Source: Oceanisphaera arctica (GTDB taxonomy: Bacteria > Pseudomonadota > Gammaproteobacteria > Enterobacterales > Aeromonadaceae). From it: a DNA stretch of 64,000 bases. Positions 18,411-29,443 of this stretch are shown here, one piece after another. Location: NCBI RefSeq assembly GCF_002936955.1, contig NZ_MPZM01000012.1:27310-91309 (forward strand). Direction: 5' to 3'. Each line of letters starts with the position of its first letter. Position 1 is the first letter of the stretch. A program made the position numbers and the translations under genes. The notes beneath the pieces are model-generated. The model was not told where the DNA came from. It was given only the letters and a program-made list of their open reading frames with translations, and did no database searches.

Positions 18411-18439
18411 AAAAGGGCTTCCCGATATGGGAAGCCCTT
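18411..18439 (-). terminator. Terminator of the lipoprotein gene
   Basis: An 11-bp perfect stem (18413-18423 / 18429-18439; AAGGGCTTCCC and its complement) is followed on the minus strand by a run of T. It lies just after the stop of the gene at 18451. Confidence 0.85.
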
Positions 18440-18450
18440 GAAGAAGACCT

Positions 18451-19650
18451 TTACTTGATCCAGATGGGGTTGGAGTAAGCCCGGTTGCCCTGCTTGTCTT
18501 CCACTACCCACTGCATCCAGGTGCGCTTGGGCGGCACCGGTACGCCGGTTCTGAACCACTTGGCACCGTTAATTTTCCAGCCGGCTACCTGCTTGCCGTC
18601 CAGCCAGACCTCGGCCTTGGCCAGCCCTACACCAGAGCGGAATTCAACCTGGGTTTCACTGTAAGGTGTCGCCTCGCCACCGAAGTTGGTGGTGATGGGG
18701 TAAACCTCGGGACCAAAGCTGACGAAGCTGTGACCGCGAGCTGCGGCACTGGCAAAATCGGCGGTAATACGGCCCTTGGGAGTATAAGCGTAGAGCTTGC
18801 CACTGTTGTGCCGTGCATCCTTCAGCAGGGGGCCGGCATTCAGGTAAACGCGCTCGCCCCGGTTCCAACGCTGGCGCATTACCGACAAATAGGACTCGAA
18901 GTTACCGGTCATCGGCTTCAGATCAAATAACCCCAATTCGGCCTGAGGGCTGGAGGTGGTGTACATCTCTTTATCAGACAACAGATTACCCAGCGAGCCG
19001 GCACTGAGCCAGGCGGTGAAGTCACCATTCTGAACCGCAGCAGAAGAGCGGCGCAGATCATCGGTTTCATACAATTCGTTCAGACTGTTCTGCAGCTGGG
19101 CCGCAGTCCAGTGGCTGTGCACCATGCGCGTCATGTCGTTATAGCTGGGTAAGTCCGGATTAACCGGCTCGTTACGCTGCAATCGATAACCGGCAAACAG
19201 GGTTTCCTTTGCCGGATCCAGCATTTTAGTGCTGAGCTTGATGCCGGGGTAGTCTTTGTCCACCTCGTAACGGCTCAGCAGACGATGTCCGTTCCATTTA
19301 CGCGTCAGCTCAATCACCAGCTGCTCCGGGGTATGCTTGACCACCTCCAGCTTTTCAACGGCCAGCTCGCCCTCGCCGGGAACGAAATCAACCGACTCGA
19401 CAAGATCCGCGCCAAAGACACCATTTTCCACCATGGCCAGATCCACAATCCCGCCCCGGGAAAGGGCAAAGGTGAAATGCGGAGTACGAACGGTCATATC
19501 ATCGGCACCGCGGGCATCACCACCGGCAATCTGGGTCGGGCCATGCACTACTTCAATACCGGCAGGCGGTGCATTCTTTGCGGAGTTGGATGAACAGGCA
19601 GTCAAAACCATGGCGGCCAGCAGCGACAGGCCGGATTGATAAAAGCGCAT
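18451..19650 (-). CDS. Uncharacterised lipoprotein
   Basis: The likely start at 19650 gives a clear lipoprotein signal, MRFYQSGLSLLAAMVLTAC, with lipobox LTAC and Cys19. An upstream in-frame ATG at 19740 would put 30 non-signal residues first. The 399-residue protein is rich in beta-type sequence. Its tail (KAEVWLDGKQVAG, WVVEDKQGNRAYSNPIWIK) resembles the C-terminal end of CehA/McbA-type PHP phosphoesterases. I do not see the metal-binding His motifs of that family, so no catalytic function can be claimed. It has its own terminator and no obvious operon partner. Confidence 0.75.
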   Translation of the reverse strand: MRFYQSGLSLLAAMVLTACSSNSAKNAPPAGIEVVHGPTQIAGGDARGADDMTVRTPHFTFALSRGGIVDLAMVENGVFGADLVESVDFVPGEGELAVEKLEVVKHTPEQLVIELTRKWNGHRLLSRYEVDKDYPGIKLSTKMLDPAKETLFAGYRLQRNEPVNPDLPSYNDMTRMVHSHWTAAQLQNSLNELYETDDLRRSSAAVQNGDFTAWLSAGSLGNLLSDKEMYTTSSPQAELGLFDLKPMTGNFESYLSVMRQRWNRGERVYLNAGPLLKDARHNSGKLYAYTPKGRITADFASAAARGHSFVSFGPEVYPITTNFGGEATPYSETQVEFRSGVGLAKAEVWLDGKQVAGWKINGAKWFRTGVPVPPKRTWMQWVVEDKQGNRAYSNPIWIK

Positions 19651-19830
19651 CTTGAAGAAACCCTGAATAAAGGAACGACGATGAAGCAGCGATTCTGACA
19701 GCTCCTTGCCAGAACTCAAGCTCCGCAAAAAAGAACCCACTGCCGTGGAATAGCGCCAGCCCCGTTAACTCCGGCATGCCTAGCAAATGCCATGTAACGG
19801 CCCGCTTGGCGCCGCGACGAACGGGGTCGC

Positions 19831-20223
19831 TCAGGGCTCGTTTTGCTCCAACCAGGCCCTGGCATCCTGCAGATGCTCGAAATACTGCACCTGACTACTG
19901 AGCAAAAACCAGTCCACCACCATGGCCATCAGCTTTTCCCTGAGATCGACCCCCACTATCGCCAGCTTGCTGAACTCATCACCATGCTTACGGGTAAACT
20001 GAATATCTTCCCACAGGGCCCGGGCCTCCCAGCCGTTGAAGTCAATCATGTCTACCAGGGCCTTGATCCTGGGGCTGTCCATGCCAACCAGAGCCTGTTC
20101 GAGCTCTTGCTCCATCTCCTTGAAGTCGTCGTAGGCGATATCGCCATAAATCTTGATGGTGAGCCACAGGGTATGGTTATCCTGCTTGCTCATCTCAACG
20201 GACATGCCGTGTGCTTCCAACAT
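19831..20223 (-). CDS. SpoIIAA-like (STAS/SEC14-type) cytoplasmic protein
   Basis: The 130-residue protein has the pattern of the SpoIIAA-like family: an opening beta strand with TIKIYGDIAYDDF, then ALVDMIDFNGWEARALWEDI, then KLAIVGVDL and a C-terminal EHLQDARAWLEQ. The function of this family is not settled; members are small soluble alpha/beta proteins. It is divergent from the DUF2939 gene, with a 175-bp intergenic region that presumably holds both promoters. Confidence 0.75.
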   Translation of the reverse strand: MLEAHGMSVEMSKQDNHTLWLTIKIYGDIAYDDFKEMEQELEQALVGMDSPRIKALVDMIDFNGWEARALWEDIQFTRKHGDEFSKLAIVGVDLREKLMAMVVDWFLLSSQVQYFEHLQDARAWLEQNEP

Positions 20224-20398
20224 AATGGCTGCTCCCTGATGTGTGCCTCATGGTCATAATTATGGTCGCTACCGCCGCTTGCGCCTTTGATTGTCGCTAA
20301 AAAGTGACTAAAAATGACTTCCCGCCAATTTCAGCTTGCCTGAAGATCCCGTTGCAGGCAGCCTGACGCGAATATTGGTTTCCTGGAGTTTTAAGTCC

Positions 20399-20971
20399 GT
20401 GCGCAAAACAAAATATGTGCTGTTATTACTGATCCTGGGCGCTGTCGGCTACGTCGTGGCCGCCCCCTGGTTAACCGCCTACCAGATCAGCGACGCCGTC
20501 GACCAACGCGACAGCGCGGCGCTGGCCGAACAGGTGGAATTCGACAGCGTGCGCCTGAGCCTGAAGCAACAACTAAACAGCCGGGTGTTGCGCGAGCTGG
20601 GCGCAGATAACAAACAAAACCCCTTCGCCGCCCTCGGCGCCAGCCTGGCCAACATGATGGTGGACGGTCTGCTAGATACCTACATGACCCCGGTCGGCAT
20701 AGAGCGACTGATGCGGGGAGAAACGCCAGCGCCAGGCATTCCCGAAAGCAGCCCGCTCCCGCCTTCCGATACCGGCGGCAGTAACGACTCCGATACCGGC
20801 AAGTCCGACGCCGAGCGTAAAAAACTGTTCTCGGACGCCCGCATGGGTTACCAGACGCTGGATAGATTTGTGGTGACCGTGACCGATGAAAAAGGCAGAG
20901 AAGCCGACTTTGTGTTGAGCCGGCGCGGCCTGGACTGGAAGCTGACCGCCATAGTACTGCCGCTGGACTAA
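20399..20971 (+). CDS. DUF2939 membrane-anchored protein
   Basis: The chosen start is GTG at 20399, with TGGAG upstream. It gives 190 aa beginning with a membrane anchor (KTKYVLLLLILGAVGYVVAA). An in-frame ATG at 20336 would place 21 unlikely residues before it. The following ISDAVDQRDSAALAEQVEFD and RLSLKQQLN match DUF2939. A Ser/Asp/Gly-rich linker near residues 120-140 separates two parts. Function is unknown; it is probably a periplasm-facing protein. Confidence 0.75.
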   Translation: MRKTKYVLLLLILGAVGYVVAAPWLTAYQISDAVDQRDSAALAEQVEFDSVRLSLKQQLNSRVLRELGADNKQNPFAALGASLANMMVDGLLDTYMTPVGIERLMRGETPAPGIPESSPLPPSDTGGSNDSDTGKSDAERKKLFSDARMGYQTLDRFVVTVTDEKGREADFVLSRRGLDWKLTAIVLPLD

Positions 20972-21021
20972 AGGGCCATGGGCGGTCTCCCTCGGGAGGC
21001 GCCTAGGACTAATAGTGAAGA

Positions 21022-21082
21022 CCCGGGCAGAGCCTGTGGATCGATGCCAGACTGATGATATGACTGGCGGGCCCTGCCCGGG
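21022..21082 (+). other. GC-rich inverted repeat in the hmgA leader
   Basis: CCCGGGCAG (21022-21030) pairs perfectly with CTGCCCGGG (21074-21082), extended by three more pairs after one mismatch. It lies 39 bp before hmgA. There is no T run, so it is not a simple terminator. It may be a leader structure or an operator. Confidence 0.4.
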
Positions 21083-21120
21083 CTTCGCCGGCGCCATCTT
21101 GATCCAAGGAGAATCATGCC

Positions 21121-22251
21121 ATGCGTCACTGGTTCCAGTTTCCCATCCGTGAAGGCGACACCTCACGTCAGGCCCACTGCGACATGCCACCGGGAACCTT
21201 CGAACGAGAAATCGGCAAGGAAGGTTTTTTCGGCCCCGCCACCCACATGTACCATAGTCACCCGCCCACCGGTTGGAGTGACTGGGAAGGCCCGTTACGC
21301 CCCCGCGCCTTCGACACCAACAAGCTTCCGTCACTCGGACACAGCCCCTGGGATGCCACGCCGCTGCTGCACAACGCAAGCCTGAAGGTACGACTCTGGC
21401 AGAGTGACAAGTCGATGAATCATCTGGTGCGTAACGGCGACGGCGACGAATGTCTGTTCGTACATCGGGGAGAGGGCCGGCTTTTTTGCGACTACGGTCA
21501 TCTGAGCTTCAGCGAAGGCGACTATATTATCCTGCCCCGCGCCACCAGCTGGCGGCTGGAGATCGAACAGCCGGTTACCCTGCTGATGATAGAGGCGACC
21601 CACGGCTCCTACATGAATGCCGAACGGGGTCTGGTCGGCCATCACGCGGTATTCGATCCGGCCATACTCGAATACCCACGCCTGGACGATGCCTTCAAGG
21701 CCCAGAGCGAGCAGCCCGGCGAGTGGCAGGTGCTGCTCAAGGCTCGGGGGCAGATAAACCGCATCTGCTTCCCCTTCAATCCGCTGGACGCCCAAGGCTG
21801 GACCGGCGATCTGACCGTGTTCAAGCTCAACTGGCGCGACATTCGCCCCTTGATGAGCCACCGTTACCACCTGCCGCCCTCGGCGCACACCACCTTCGTC
21901 GCCAACGACTTCGTGATCTGTACCTTCGTGCCCCGACCTATCGAGTCCGATCCCGGTGCGCTCAAGGTGCCCTTCTACCACAACAACGACGATTTTGATG
22001 AGGTCATCTTCTATCATCAGGGCAACTTCTTCAGCCGGGACAATATAGAAGCGGGCATGATCACCCTGCATCCCTGCGGCTTTACTCACGGCCCTCACCC
22101 CAAGGCCTTCGCCGCCGGCGCCAGGCACTCCCGCACCGAAACCGACGAAGTGGCGGTAATGATAGACTCACGGCTGCCGCTGGAAGTGGCAGAGCTGCCG
22201 GACGGGGTGGAAAACATCGACTATGTTAATTCGTGGCAGGTGAAATCGTAG
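21121..22251 (+). CDS. hmgA: Homogentisate 1,2-dioxygenase
   Basis: The enzyme opens the ring of homogentisate to maleylacetoacetate using Fe(II), in tyrosine/phenylalanine catabolism. The 376-residue form matches the shorter HGD found in Vibrio-like bacteria. The C-terminal cupin has EVIFYHQGNFFSR and HPCGFTHGPHP, which contain the expected His/Glu iron ligands. An out-of-frame ATG at 21116 lies nearer to the AAGGAG site, but the 21121 ATG gives the family N-terminus RHWFQFPIREG. First gene of the hmg operon. Confidence 0.93.
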   Translation: MRHWFQFPIREGDTSRQAHCDMPPGTFEREIGKEGFFGPATHMYHSHPPTGWSDWEGPLRPRAFDTNKLPSLGHSPWDATPLLHNASLKVRLWQSDKSMNHLVRNGDGDECLFVHRGEGRLFCDYGHLSFSEGDYIILPRATSWRLEIEQPVTLLMIEATHGSYMNAERGLVGHHAVFDPAILEYPRLDDAFKAQSEQPGEWQVLLKARGQINRICFPFNPLDAQGWTGDLTVFKLNWRDIRPLMSHRYHLPPSAHTTFVANDFVICTFVPRPIESDPGALKVPFYHNNDDFDEVIFYHQGNFFSRDNIEAGMITLHPCGFTHGPHPKAFAAGARHSRTETDEVAVMIDSRLPLEVAELPDGVENIDYVNSWQVKS

Positions 22252-22285
22252 CGCTAAAGAAGGCGCTGGATACATCAAGGAGGCA

Positions 22286-23275
22286 ATGGTGAAACTGGCT
22301 TCTCTGAAACAAGGTCGTGACGGCCAGCTGCTGGTGGTGTCTCGGGATCTGAGCCGGGCGGTAACCGCCGACGGCATTGCATCCACCCTGCAGGCGGCTC
22401 TGGATTACTGGGCCGAAACCGAACCGGCATTGCAGGCACTCTATCAGCAACTGAATCAGGGCGGCTGTACCGACAGCTTCGCGTTTGACCCGGCCGCCTG
22501 TGCCTCGCCCTTGCCCCGAGCCTATCAGTGGGCCGACGGCAGCGCCTACGTCAACCATGTCGAGCTGGTGCGTAAGGCCCGGGGCGCCGAGATACCGGCC
22601 AGTTTCTGGACCGACCCGTTGATGTACCAAGGCATGTCCGATGGCTTTATAGGCCCATACGAAGACATCCGCCTGGCCGAGGAGGCCTGGGGCATCGACT
22701 TCGAAGGCGAAATCGCGGTGATCACCGACGATGTGCCTATGGGTACGACCGCAGAGCAGACAGGCTCCCATATCAAGCTGCTGATGCTGGTCAACGATGT
22801 TTCTCTGCGCAATTTGATCCCGAATGAGCTGGGCAAGGGGTTCGGTTTCTTCCAGTCCAAGCCGGCTTCCTCTTTCTCGCCGGTGGCCATCACCCCGGAC
22901 GAGCTGGGCGATGCCTGGCGAGATACCAAGGTGCATCATCGCCTGCGGGTTCATCTGAACGGCAAGCTGTTCGGCGAGCCGGATGCGGGCACAGATATGA
23001 CCTTCAACTTCGCCCGGCTGGTGGCACATATCAGCTTCAACCGGGCGCTGTGCGCCGGCACCATCATCGGCTCGGGCACAGTATCGAACACGGATCGCAG
23101 CACCGGTTCCTGCTGCCTGGCCGAGCGGCGCATGCTGGAGATCCTGGAGCAGGGGGAAGCCAGAACACCTTTTATGAAGTTTGGCGACCGGGTGCGTATC
23201 GAGATGCTGGACGCACAGGGCCAGTCCATCTTCGGCTCCATCGATCAACAGGTGATTAAATATGAAGCTCTATGA
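22286..23275 (+). CDS. fahA: Fumarylacetoacetase
   Basis: This enzyme hydrolyses fumarylacetoacetate to fumarate and acetoacetate. The 329-residue protein has the FAH-fold segment with GIDFEGEIAVITDDVPMGT and LMLVNDVSLRNL, then the conserved GFGFFQSKPASSFSPVAITP. C-terminal IIGSGTVSN also matches the family. It lies 34 bp after hmgA and overlaps maiA by 14 bp, so the genes are co-transcribed. Confidence 0.93.
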   Translation: MVKLASLKQGRDGQLLVVSRDLSRAVTADGIASTLQAALDYWAETEPALQALYQQLNQGGCTDSFAFDPAACASPLPRAYQWADGSAYVNHVELVRKARGAEIPASFWTDPLMYQGMSDGFIGPYEDIRLAEEAWGIDFEGEIAVITDDVPMGTTAEQTGSHIKLLMLVNDVSLRNLIPNELGKGFGFFQSKPASSFSPVAITPDELGDAWRDTKVHHRLRVHLNGKLFGEPDAGTDMTFNFARLVAHISFNRALCAGTIIGSGTVSNTDRSTGSCCLAERRMLEILEQGEARTPFMKFGDRVRIEMLDAQGQSIFGSIDQQVIKYEAL

Positions 23276-23930
23276 TTATGTGCGCTCTTCCGCCGCCTAC
23301 CGGGTACGGATTGCGCTCAATCTAAAAGGTCTGGTCTATGAAAGTGTCCCCATTTCGCTACTGGAGGGCACCCAGCTGGGCGAAGATTACCGGGCGCTCA
23401 ATCCGACTGGTCTGGTACCCAGTCTGGCTATTGATGATCAAGGAAGCGGCGAAGGCATCCTCGGCCAGTCGCTGGCCATCATCGAATATCTGGACGAATG
23501 CTATCCCGAGCCCGCCCTGATGCCGGCTACCCCGCTGAAGCGAGCCCGAACCCGGGCCCTGGCGCTGCAGATCGCCTGCGATATTCACCCGCTCAACAAC
23601 CTGCGGGTACTCAAGTACCTGACCGGCGAACTCGAACTCAGCGAAGAGCAGAAAACCACCTGGTATCATCACTGGCTTAAACAGGGGCTGTCCCCGCTGG
23701 AACAACAACTGGGCGGAGATGATAGCCGCTATTGCTGCGGCGACACGCCGACCCTGGCGGACATCTGCCTGGTGCCCCAGCTTTACAATGCCCGCCGCTT
23801 CAAGCTGGATCTGACGCCTTATGCCAGGCTTGTCGCCATCGATCAGGCCTGCAATCAACTCACGGAGTTCCGGCAGGCGCATCCGGACCAACAGCCATCT
23901 CATCCCGGCGAGAACCTGACCAGGAGGTGA
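23262..23930 (+). CDS. maiA: Maleylacetoacetate isomerase (zeta-class GST)
   Basis: It converts maleylacetoacetate to fumarylacetoacetate using glutathione. The 222-residue protein has the zeta-GST N-terminal motif YVRSSAAYRVRIALNLKG, in which the usual SSC is SSA, and NPTGLVPSL for glutathione contact. The C-terminal domain has CDIHPLNNLRVLKYL and TLADICLVPQLYNARRF. Missing the Cys of SSC is an oddity, but the Ser is retained. It overlaps fahA. Confidence 0.93.
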   Translation: MKLYDYVRSSAAYRVRIALNLKGLVYESVPISLLEGTQLGEDYRALNPTGLVPSLAIDDQGSGEGILGQSLAIIEYLDECYPEPALMPATPLKRARTRALALQIACDIHPLNNLRVLKYLTGELELSEEQKTTWYHHWLKQGLSPLEQQLGGDDSRYCCGDTPTLADICLVPQLYNARRFKLDLTPYARLVAIDQACNQLTEFRQAHPDQQPSHPGENLTRR

Positions 23931-23932
23931 AC

Positions 23933-25897
<1,965 letters not shown>

Positions 25898-25915
25898 TGA
25901 GCACAAGCCGGAGCC

Positions 25916-26416
25916 TTACCACCTGTGTCCGGACGGCGGGGAAATCACTCGATAGCCACGCTGATAGGGACGATAGTAATTGCCGCTGTGGTAGTAGTAG
26001 GGGTCGCCGCCCAGGCTGAAGCTGACATAACCGCCAGGCAGGCCGTGCACTATGGTACCCAGGGGCAGGGTCACCGAAATGTGGGCTCCCGAAGATCGGT
26101 GCTCACGGTAATAGTGACGGGGCGACTCCTGATAATAATATTGTTCTACCACTCTCACCCTGCGTGGTGCCTGGCGATAGTGGCGTTGGTATCTGTGATG
26201 CCTGAAGTGTTTACGATGCTTGAAGTGCTTGCCGTAGTGTTTACCTTGGTGCCTGTCGTAGCCCTGATCATAACTTCGGTCGTGGCCCCGGTCATAACTT
26301 CGGCCATCGCCGCGATCATCTCTGTCTGCCAGCACCTGAGGTGCCATCAGACCGAAGGTCAGTACCCCGAGCAGAGGCAACAGGCAGCGACGACGTTTGA
26401 ACAGTTGCAGGATCAT
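25916..26416 (-). CDS. Secreted His/Tyr/Arg-rich protein (DUF6515-like)
   Basis: The 166-residue protein starts with a signal peptide ending near residue 30 (LMAPQVLA). Then comes a highly basic, repetitive stretch (residues 31-85) of DRG, SYD and HYGKHFKHRKHFRHHR type. The C-terminal part has a DUF6515-like pattern: TLPLGTIVHGLPGGYVSF and GGDPYYYHSGNYYRPY. The function is unknown; the His-rich stretch could bind metals or polyanions. It is convergent with aacS, leaving an 18-bp gap. Confidence 0.7.
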   Translation of the reverse strand: MILQLFKRRRCLLPLLGVLTFGLMAPQVLADRDDRGDGRSYDRGHDRSYDQGYDRHQGKHYGKHFKHRKHFRHHRYQRHYRQAPRRVRVVEQYYYQESPRHYYREHRSSGAHISVTLPLGTIVHGLPGGYVSFSLGGDPYYYHSGNYYRPYQRGYRVISPPSGHRW

Positions 26417-26603
26417 GGGTTTCTCCTCCTCTGAACAACTATCGGTATTGGGATAACCGATGAGTGTGGAGATACCTTAATTATGGGCCATATCCGGAGA
26501 TAACGACAACCCGGCCTGACGTTGAAGTCAGCCTGTCTCTGTTGAATGCAAGCCTGTATCTGGAGTTGCCAGGAGCTATCGCCCTGTCTGACTCAAGCGG
26601 CTT

Positions 26604-26816
26604 TTATTGATCGAGAAAACGTCCCTGCAGCATTTCACGTTCACGCTGACATTCGGCCAGGTAGATGGCGGCGACAACGGCAGAGTGAGTGTGATAATCA
26701 TCAATGGCTTTGGATACCATTAATTCCAGTGTCCTGTCATTCTTGGCCATGCGAAATTTACGCAGCCAGTACAGCTTGTCGGTCAATTCCCGATCAAGGG
26801 TGTTTTCTTCTATCAT
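26604..26816 (-). CDS. Small protein, weakly Hha/YmoA-like
   Basis: The 70-residue protein is helical and charged. It can be aligned with Hha from LTDKLYWLRKFR through TLELMV to AIYLAECQREREM, where Hha has LTKTDYLMRLRR, TLERVI and AVFYSAADHRLAEL. Length is also that of Hha (72 aa). Identity is low, so this is a suggestion only. If correct, it would be an H-NS-modulating nucleoid protein. Its upstream region carries an AT-rich 11-bp-phased repeat. Confidence 0.45.
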   Translation of the reverse strand: MIEENTLDRELTDKLYWLRKFRMAKNDRTLELMVSKAIDDYHTHSAVVAAIYLAECQREREMLQGRFLDQ

Positions 26817-26854
26817 AGATGGGAAGTAATCCAGTGAGATAATCGAACCAGTGA

Positions 26855-26931
26855 AACTATCAATAACCCATCAATAGCCTATCAATCAACTATCAATAAA
26901 TTATCAATAAATTATCGAGAAGTTATCAAAT
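26855..26931. repeat. Seven AT-rich units at 11-bp period
   Basis: Seven units of the type AACTATCAATA are stacked at exact 11-bp spacing; the ATC core occurs at 26859, 26870, 26881, 26892, 26903, 26914 and 26925. Two outer TATCGAA/AATCGAA copies lie 17 bp before and after the array (ATC at 26842 and 26942). The block is between the trpS terminator and the start of the Hha-like gene, so it lies in that gene's promoter region. Confidence 0.9.
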
Positions 26932-26945
26932 AGGTGAAGTTATCG

Positions 26946-26967
26946 AAAAAGGAGCCTTGACGGCTCC
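26946..26967 (-). terminator. Terminator of the aro-dam-trpS cluster
   Basis: On the minus strand, GGAGCC (26951-26956) and GGCTCC (26962-26967) form a 6-bp stem with a 5-base loop, followed by TTTTT. It lies just after the trpS stop. Confidence 0.8.
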
Positions 26968-26975
26968 CTTAAGTA

Positions 26976-27983
26976 TTAACGGCTTTTGGGTACAAAGCCA
27001 ATCACATCATATACCTTTTCCAGGGTCTGTACAGCCTTCACCCGGGCCTTGTCGGCGCCCAGCGTCAGGATCTTGCACAGTTCGCCTTCGTCTTCCCGCA
27101 GCTCATGGAAGCGATGCTGAATCGGCTCCAGCATGGCCAGAACCGCTTCGGCAGTCTCGGTCTTGAGGTGGCCGTACATCTTGCCCTCGAAGTGTTGCTC
27201 CAGCTCGGGAATGGAACGGCCACTGGCACCGGCCATCAGCGTCAGCAGGTTGGAGACACCGGCTTTGTTTTCCACATCGAAACGCACAGTGGGCGGATCC
27301 TGCGAGTCGGTGACCGCCCGCTTGAGCTTCTTGGCGATGACCTTGGGGTCTTCCAGCAATCCGATGAAGTTATTGACGTTGTCGTCGGACTTGGACATTT
27401 TTTTGGTCGGCTCCTGCAGGCTCATGATGCGGGCGCCGTCTGCGGGAATAAAAGGCTCGGGCACGGTGAATACCTCGCCGTAGAGCTGATTGAAACGATA
27501 GGCCACGTCCCGGGTCAGCTCCAGATGCTGCTTCTGATCGTTACCCACCGGCACCTGGCTGGTCTGATACAGCAGTATGTCCGCCGCCATCAGCGCCGGA
27601 TAAGTGAACAGGCCGGCGTTGATGTTCTCCGCATAGCGGCTGGATTTATCCTTGAACTGGGTCATGCGCGACAGCTCGCCAAACTGGGTATAGCAGTTCA
27701 GGATCCAGGACAACTCCGCATGTTCCGGCACGTGAGACTGCACAAAAATGGTGCTCTGGTCCGGGTCCAGGCCGATGGCCAGGTAAAGCGCTGCGGCATC
27801 CAGACAGGCCGCACGAAGTGCCTTGGGATCCTGGCGTACGGTAATGGCGTGCATGTCCACGATGCAGTACAGGCAGTCGTAGTCCTGCTGCATCTTCACC
27901 CACTGGCGCAAGGCGCCCATGTAGTTGCCTATGGTCAGCTGCCCGGAAGGCTGGGCGCCGCTGAAAACAATTGGTTTAGCCAT
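26976..27983 (-). CDS. trpS: Tryptophanyl-tRNA synthetase
   Basis: TrpS charges tRNA-Trp. The class I signatures are present: [20 protein letters not shown] (HIGH-type, near residues 9-28) and KKMSKSDDN (KMSKS). The chosen start at 27983 has AAGGA 6 bp upstream and gives 335 aa; an ATG at 28004 would add 7. The first codons overlap the end of gph by 8 bp. It is the last gene of the aroK-trpS cluster, as in E. coli. Confidence 0.96.
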   Translation of the reverse strand: MAKPIVFSGAQPSGQLTIGNYMGALRQWVKMQQDYDCLYCIVDMHAITVRQDPKALRAACLDAAALYLAIGLDPDQSTIFVQSHVPEHAELSWILNCYTQFGELSRMTQFKDKSSRYAENINAGLFTYPALMAADILLYQTSQVPVGNDQKQHLELTRDVAYRFNQLYGEVFTVPEPFIPADGARIMSLQEPTKKMSKSDDNVNNFIGLLEDPKVIAKKLKRAVTDSQDPPTVRFDVENKAGVSNLLTLMAGASGRSIPELEQHFEGKMYGHLKTETAEAVLAMLEPIQHRFHELREDEGELCKILTLGADKARVKAVQTLEKVYDVIGFVPKSR

Positions 27984-28671
27984 GATTATCCTTTCTGTGT
28001 TCATTTTTTAGCAATAGGTCGAGCAGCCCGCGAATATCGCTCATCACCCAGTCGGGGTGGCTTTCGGCAATATCCCGGCCGTAGTTGTAGCCATAAGTCA
28101 GACCCACCACCGCCATACCAGCCGCCTTGGCCGCCAGTACATCGTTTTCGGAATCACCGATCATCAAGGAGCGCGCCGGCTCGATATTCAGTTCGCGACA
28201 CACATGCAGCAGCGGGGCCGGATCGGGCTTTTTCTGTGCCAGGCTGTCACCGCCCAGCACCAGTGAGAAATAATCGCTCAAGCCCGCCGCCGCCAATATG
28301 GCAGGAACAAAACGGTAAGGCTTGTTGGTGACGATAGCCAGTGTCTTGCCTGACTGATGCAGCTGTTTCAGGGTATCCAGCACACCGGGATAAAACACCA
28401 GTTCGTGCTCGGCTACCCCTTCATAGGCGACGTCGAAAGCCATTCGCGCCTGTTGCTGCTGTGCTGCATCCGGTTCACACCCGAGCGCCGCGATGAGGGC
28501 CCGCCGTACCAGCATATCGGCACCGTTACCCACCCAGTTGCGCACCGCCAGCTCTTCCGCCGGGCCATGCCCCTGCTGCTCCAGCATGCGGTTTACCGCC
28601 AGCCGAAGCTGGGGCACGCTGTCGATCAGGGTACCGTCAAGATCAAACTGGACCAGTTCAATCTTATCCAC
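27976..28671 (-). CDS. gph: Phosphoglycolate phosphatase
   Basis: Gph removes phosphate from 2-phosphoglycolate; it is a HAD-family hydrolase. The family motif [10 protein letters not shown] is near residues 9-18, followed by [14 protein letters not shown] and [15 protein letters not shown]. The start is a GTG at 28671 that overlaps the rpe stop by 8 bp and gives 231 aa. A longer upstream frame overlaps rpe and lacks family sequence. Coupling with rpe and trpS through overlaps is conserved in enterobacteria. Confidence 0.93.
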   Translation of the reverse strand: MDKIELVQFDLDGTLIDSVPQLRLAVNRMLEQQGHGPAEELAVRNWVGNGADMLVRRALIAALGCEPDAAQQQQARMAFDVAYEGVAEHELVFYPGVLDTLKQLHQSGKTLAIVTNKPYRFVPAILAAAGLSDYFSLVLGGDSLAQKKPDPAPLLHVCRELNIEPARSLMIGDSENDVLAAKAAGMAVVGLTYGYNYGRDIAESHPDWVMSDIRGLLDLLLKNEHRKDNHG

Positions 28672-29341
28672 GTACTTTGGCCAGTTCGCTGCGCATCTGG
28701 TCGATAACCGTCTTGTAGTCGGGCTGGCTGAAGATGGCGGAGCCGGCCACAAACATGTCGGCACCGGCCTCGGCGATGGCGCGAATATTGTCGACCTTGA
28801 CGCCACCGTCTATTTCCAGACGGATGTTGCGACCGCTTTCATCGATGCGACGACGGACCTGACGCAGCTTGTCTAGGGTTCCGTCGATAAAAGACTGTCC
28901 ACCAAAACCGGGGTTGACCGACATCAGCAGGATCACGTCCACCTTGTCCATCACGTAATCCAGGTAGCTGAGCGGGGTTGCCGGGTTGAACACCAGGCCG
29001 GCCTGACAGCCCTGTTCCTTGATCAGTCCCAGGGTGCGATCGATATGATCGGACGCCTCAGGATGAAAGGTAATGATGGAGGCACCGGCCTCGGCAAACT
29101 GCGGCACCAGGCTGTCTACCGGTTTGACCATCAGGTGAACATCGATGGCCGCCTGAATGCCGTAGTCGCGCAGCGCCTTGCATACCATGGGGCCTATGGT
29201 CAGGTTGGGCACGTAATGGTTGTCCATCACATCGAAGTGCACCACATCGGCGCCCGCTTGAAGAACCTGGGCCACATCGTCACCCAGGCGGGCAAAGTCG
29301 GCGGAAAGAATAGAGGGGGCAATCAGGTAGTCGGTCATCAA
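28664..29341 (-). CDS. rpe: Ribulose-phosphate 3-epimerase
   Basis: Rpe interconverts ribulose 5-phosphate and xylulose 5-phosphate. The 225-residue TIM barrel has the usual [17 protein letters not shown] start, [18 protein letters not shown] with metal-binding His/Asp, DVHLMV, and [10 protein letters not shown]. Upstream there is a 102-bp gap to a small plus-strand gene, so rpe-gph-trpS must have their own promoter here. Confidence 0.96.
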   Translation of the reverse strand: MMTDYLIAPSILSADFARLGDDVAQVLQAGADVVHFDVMDNHYVPNLTIGPMVCKALRDYGIQAAIDVHLMVKPVDSLVPQFAEAGASIITFHPEASDHIDRTLGLIKEQGCQAGLVFNPATPLSYLDYVMDKVDVILLMSVNPGFGGQSFIDGTLDKLRQVRRRIDESGRNIRLEIDGGVKVDNIRAIAEAGADMFVAGSAIFSQPDYKTVIDQMRSELAKVRG

Positions 29342-29443
29342 AGTTCCCTTGAGCGCAAAAAACCGTCCAATTCTACCCCAGTGTCCGGTGATTCTCTAGC
29401 AAGCCGTCTATGCTTGGCTCAAGTTGGGCCAAGCGAGGACATA

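Noticed and set aside
26855..26931. Replication iterons
   Set aside because: No replication initiator gene, DnaA boxes or plasmid context nearby; the location fits a promoter region.
27105..28331. Plus-strand open frame of 408 codons across trpS and gph
   Set aside because: Antisense to two well-recognised overlapping genes; low-complexity composition without a domain.
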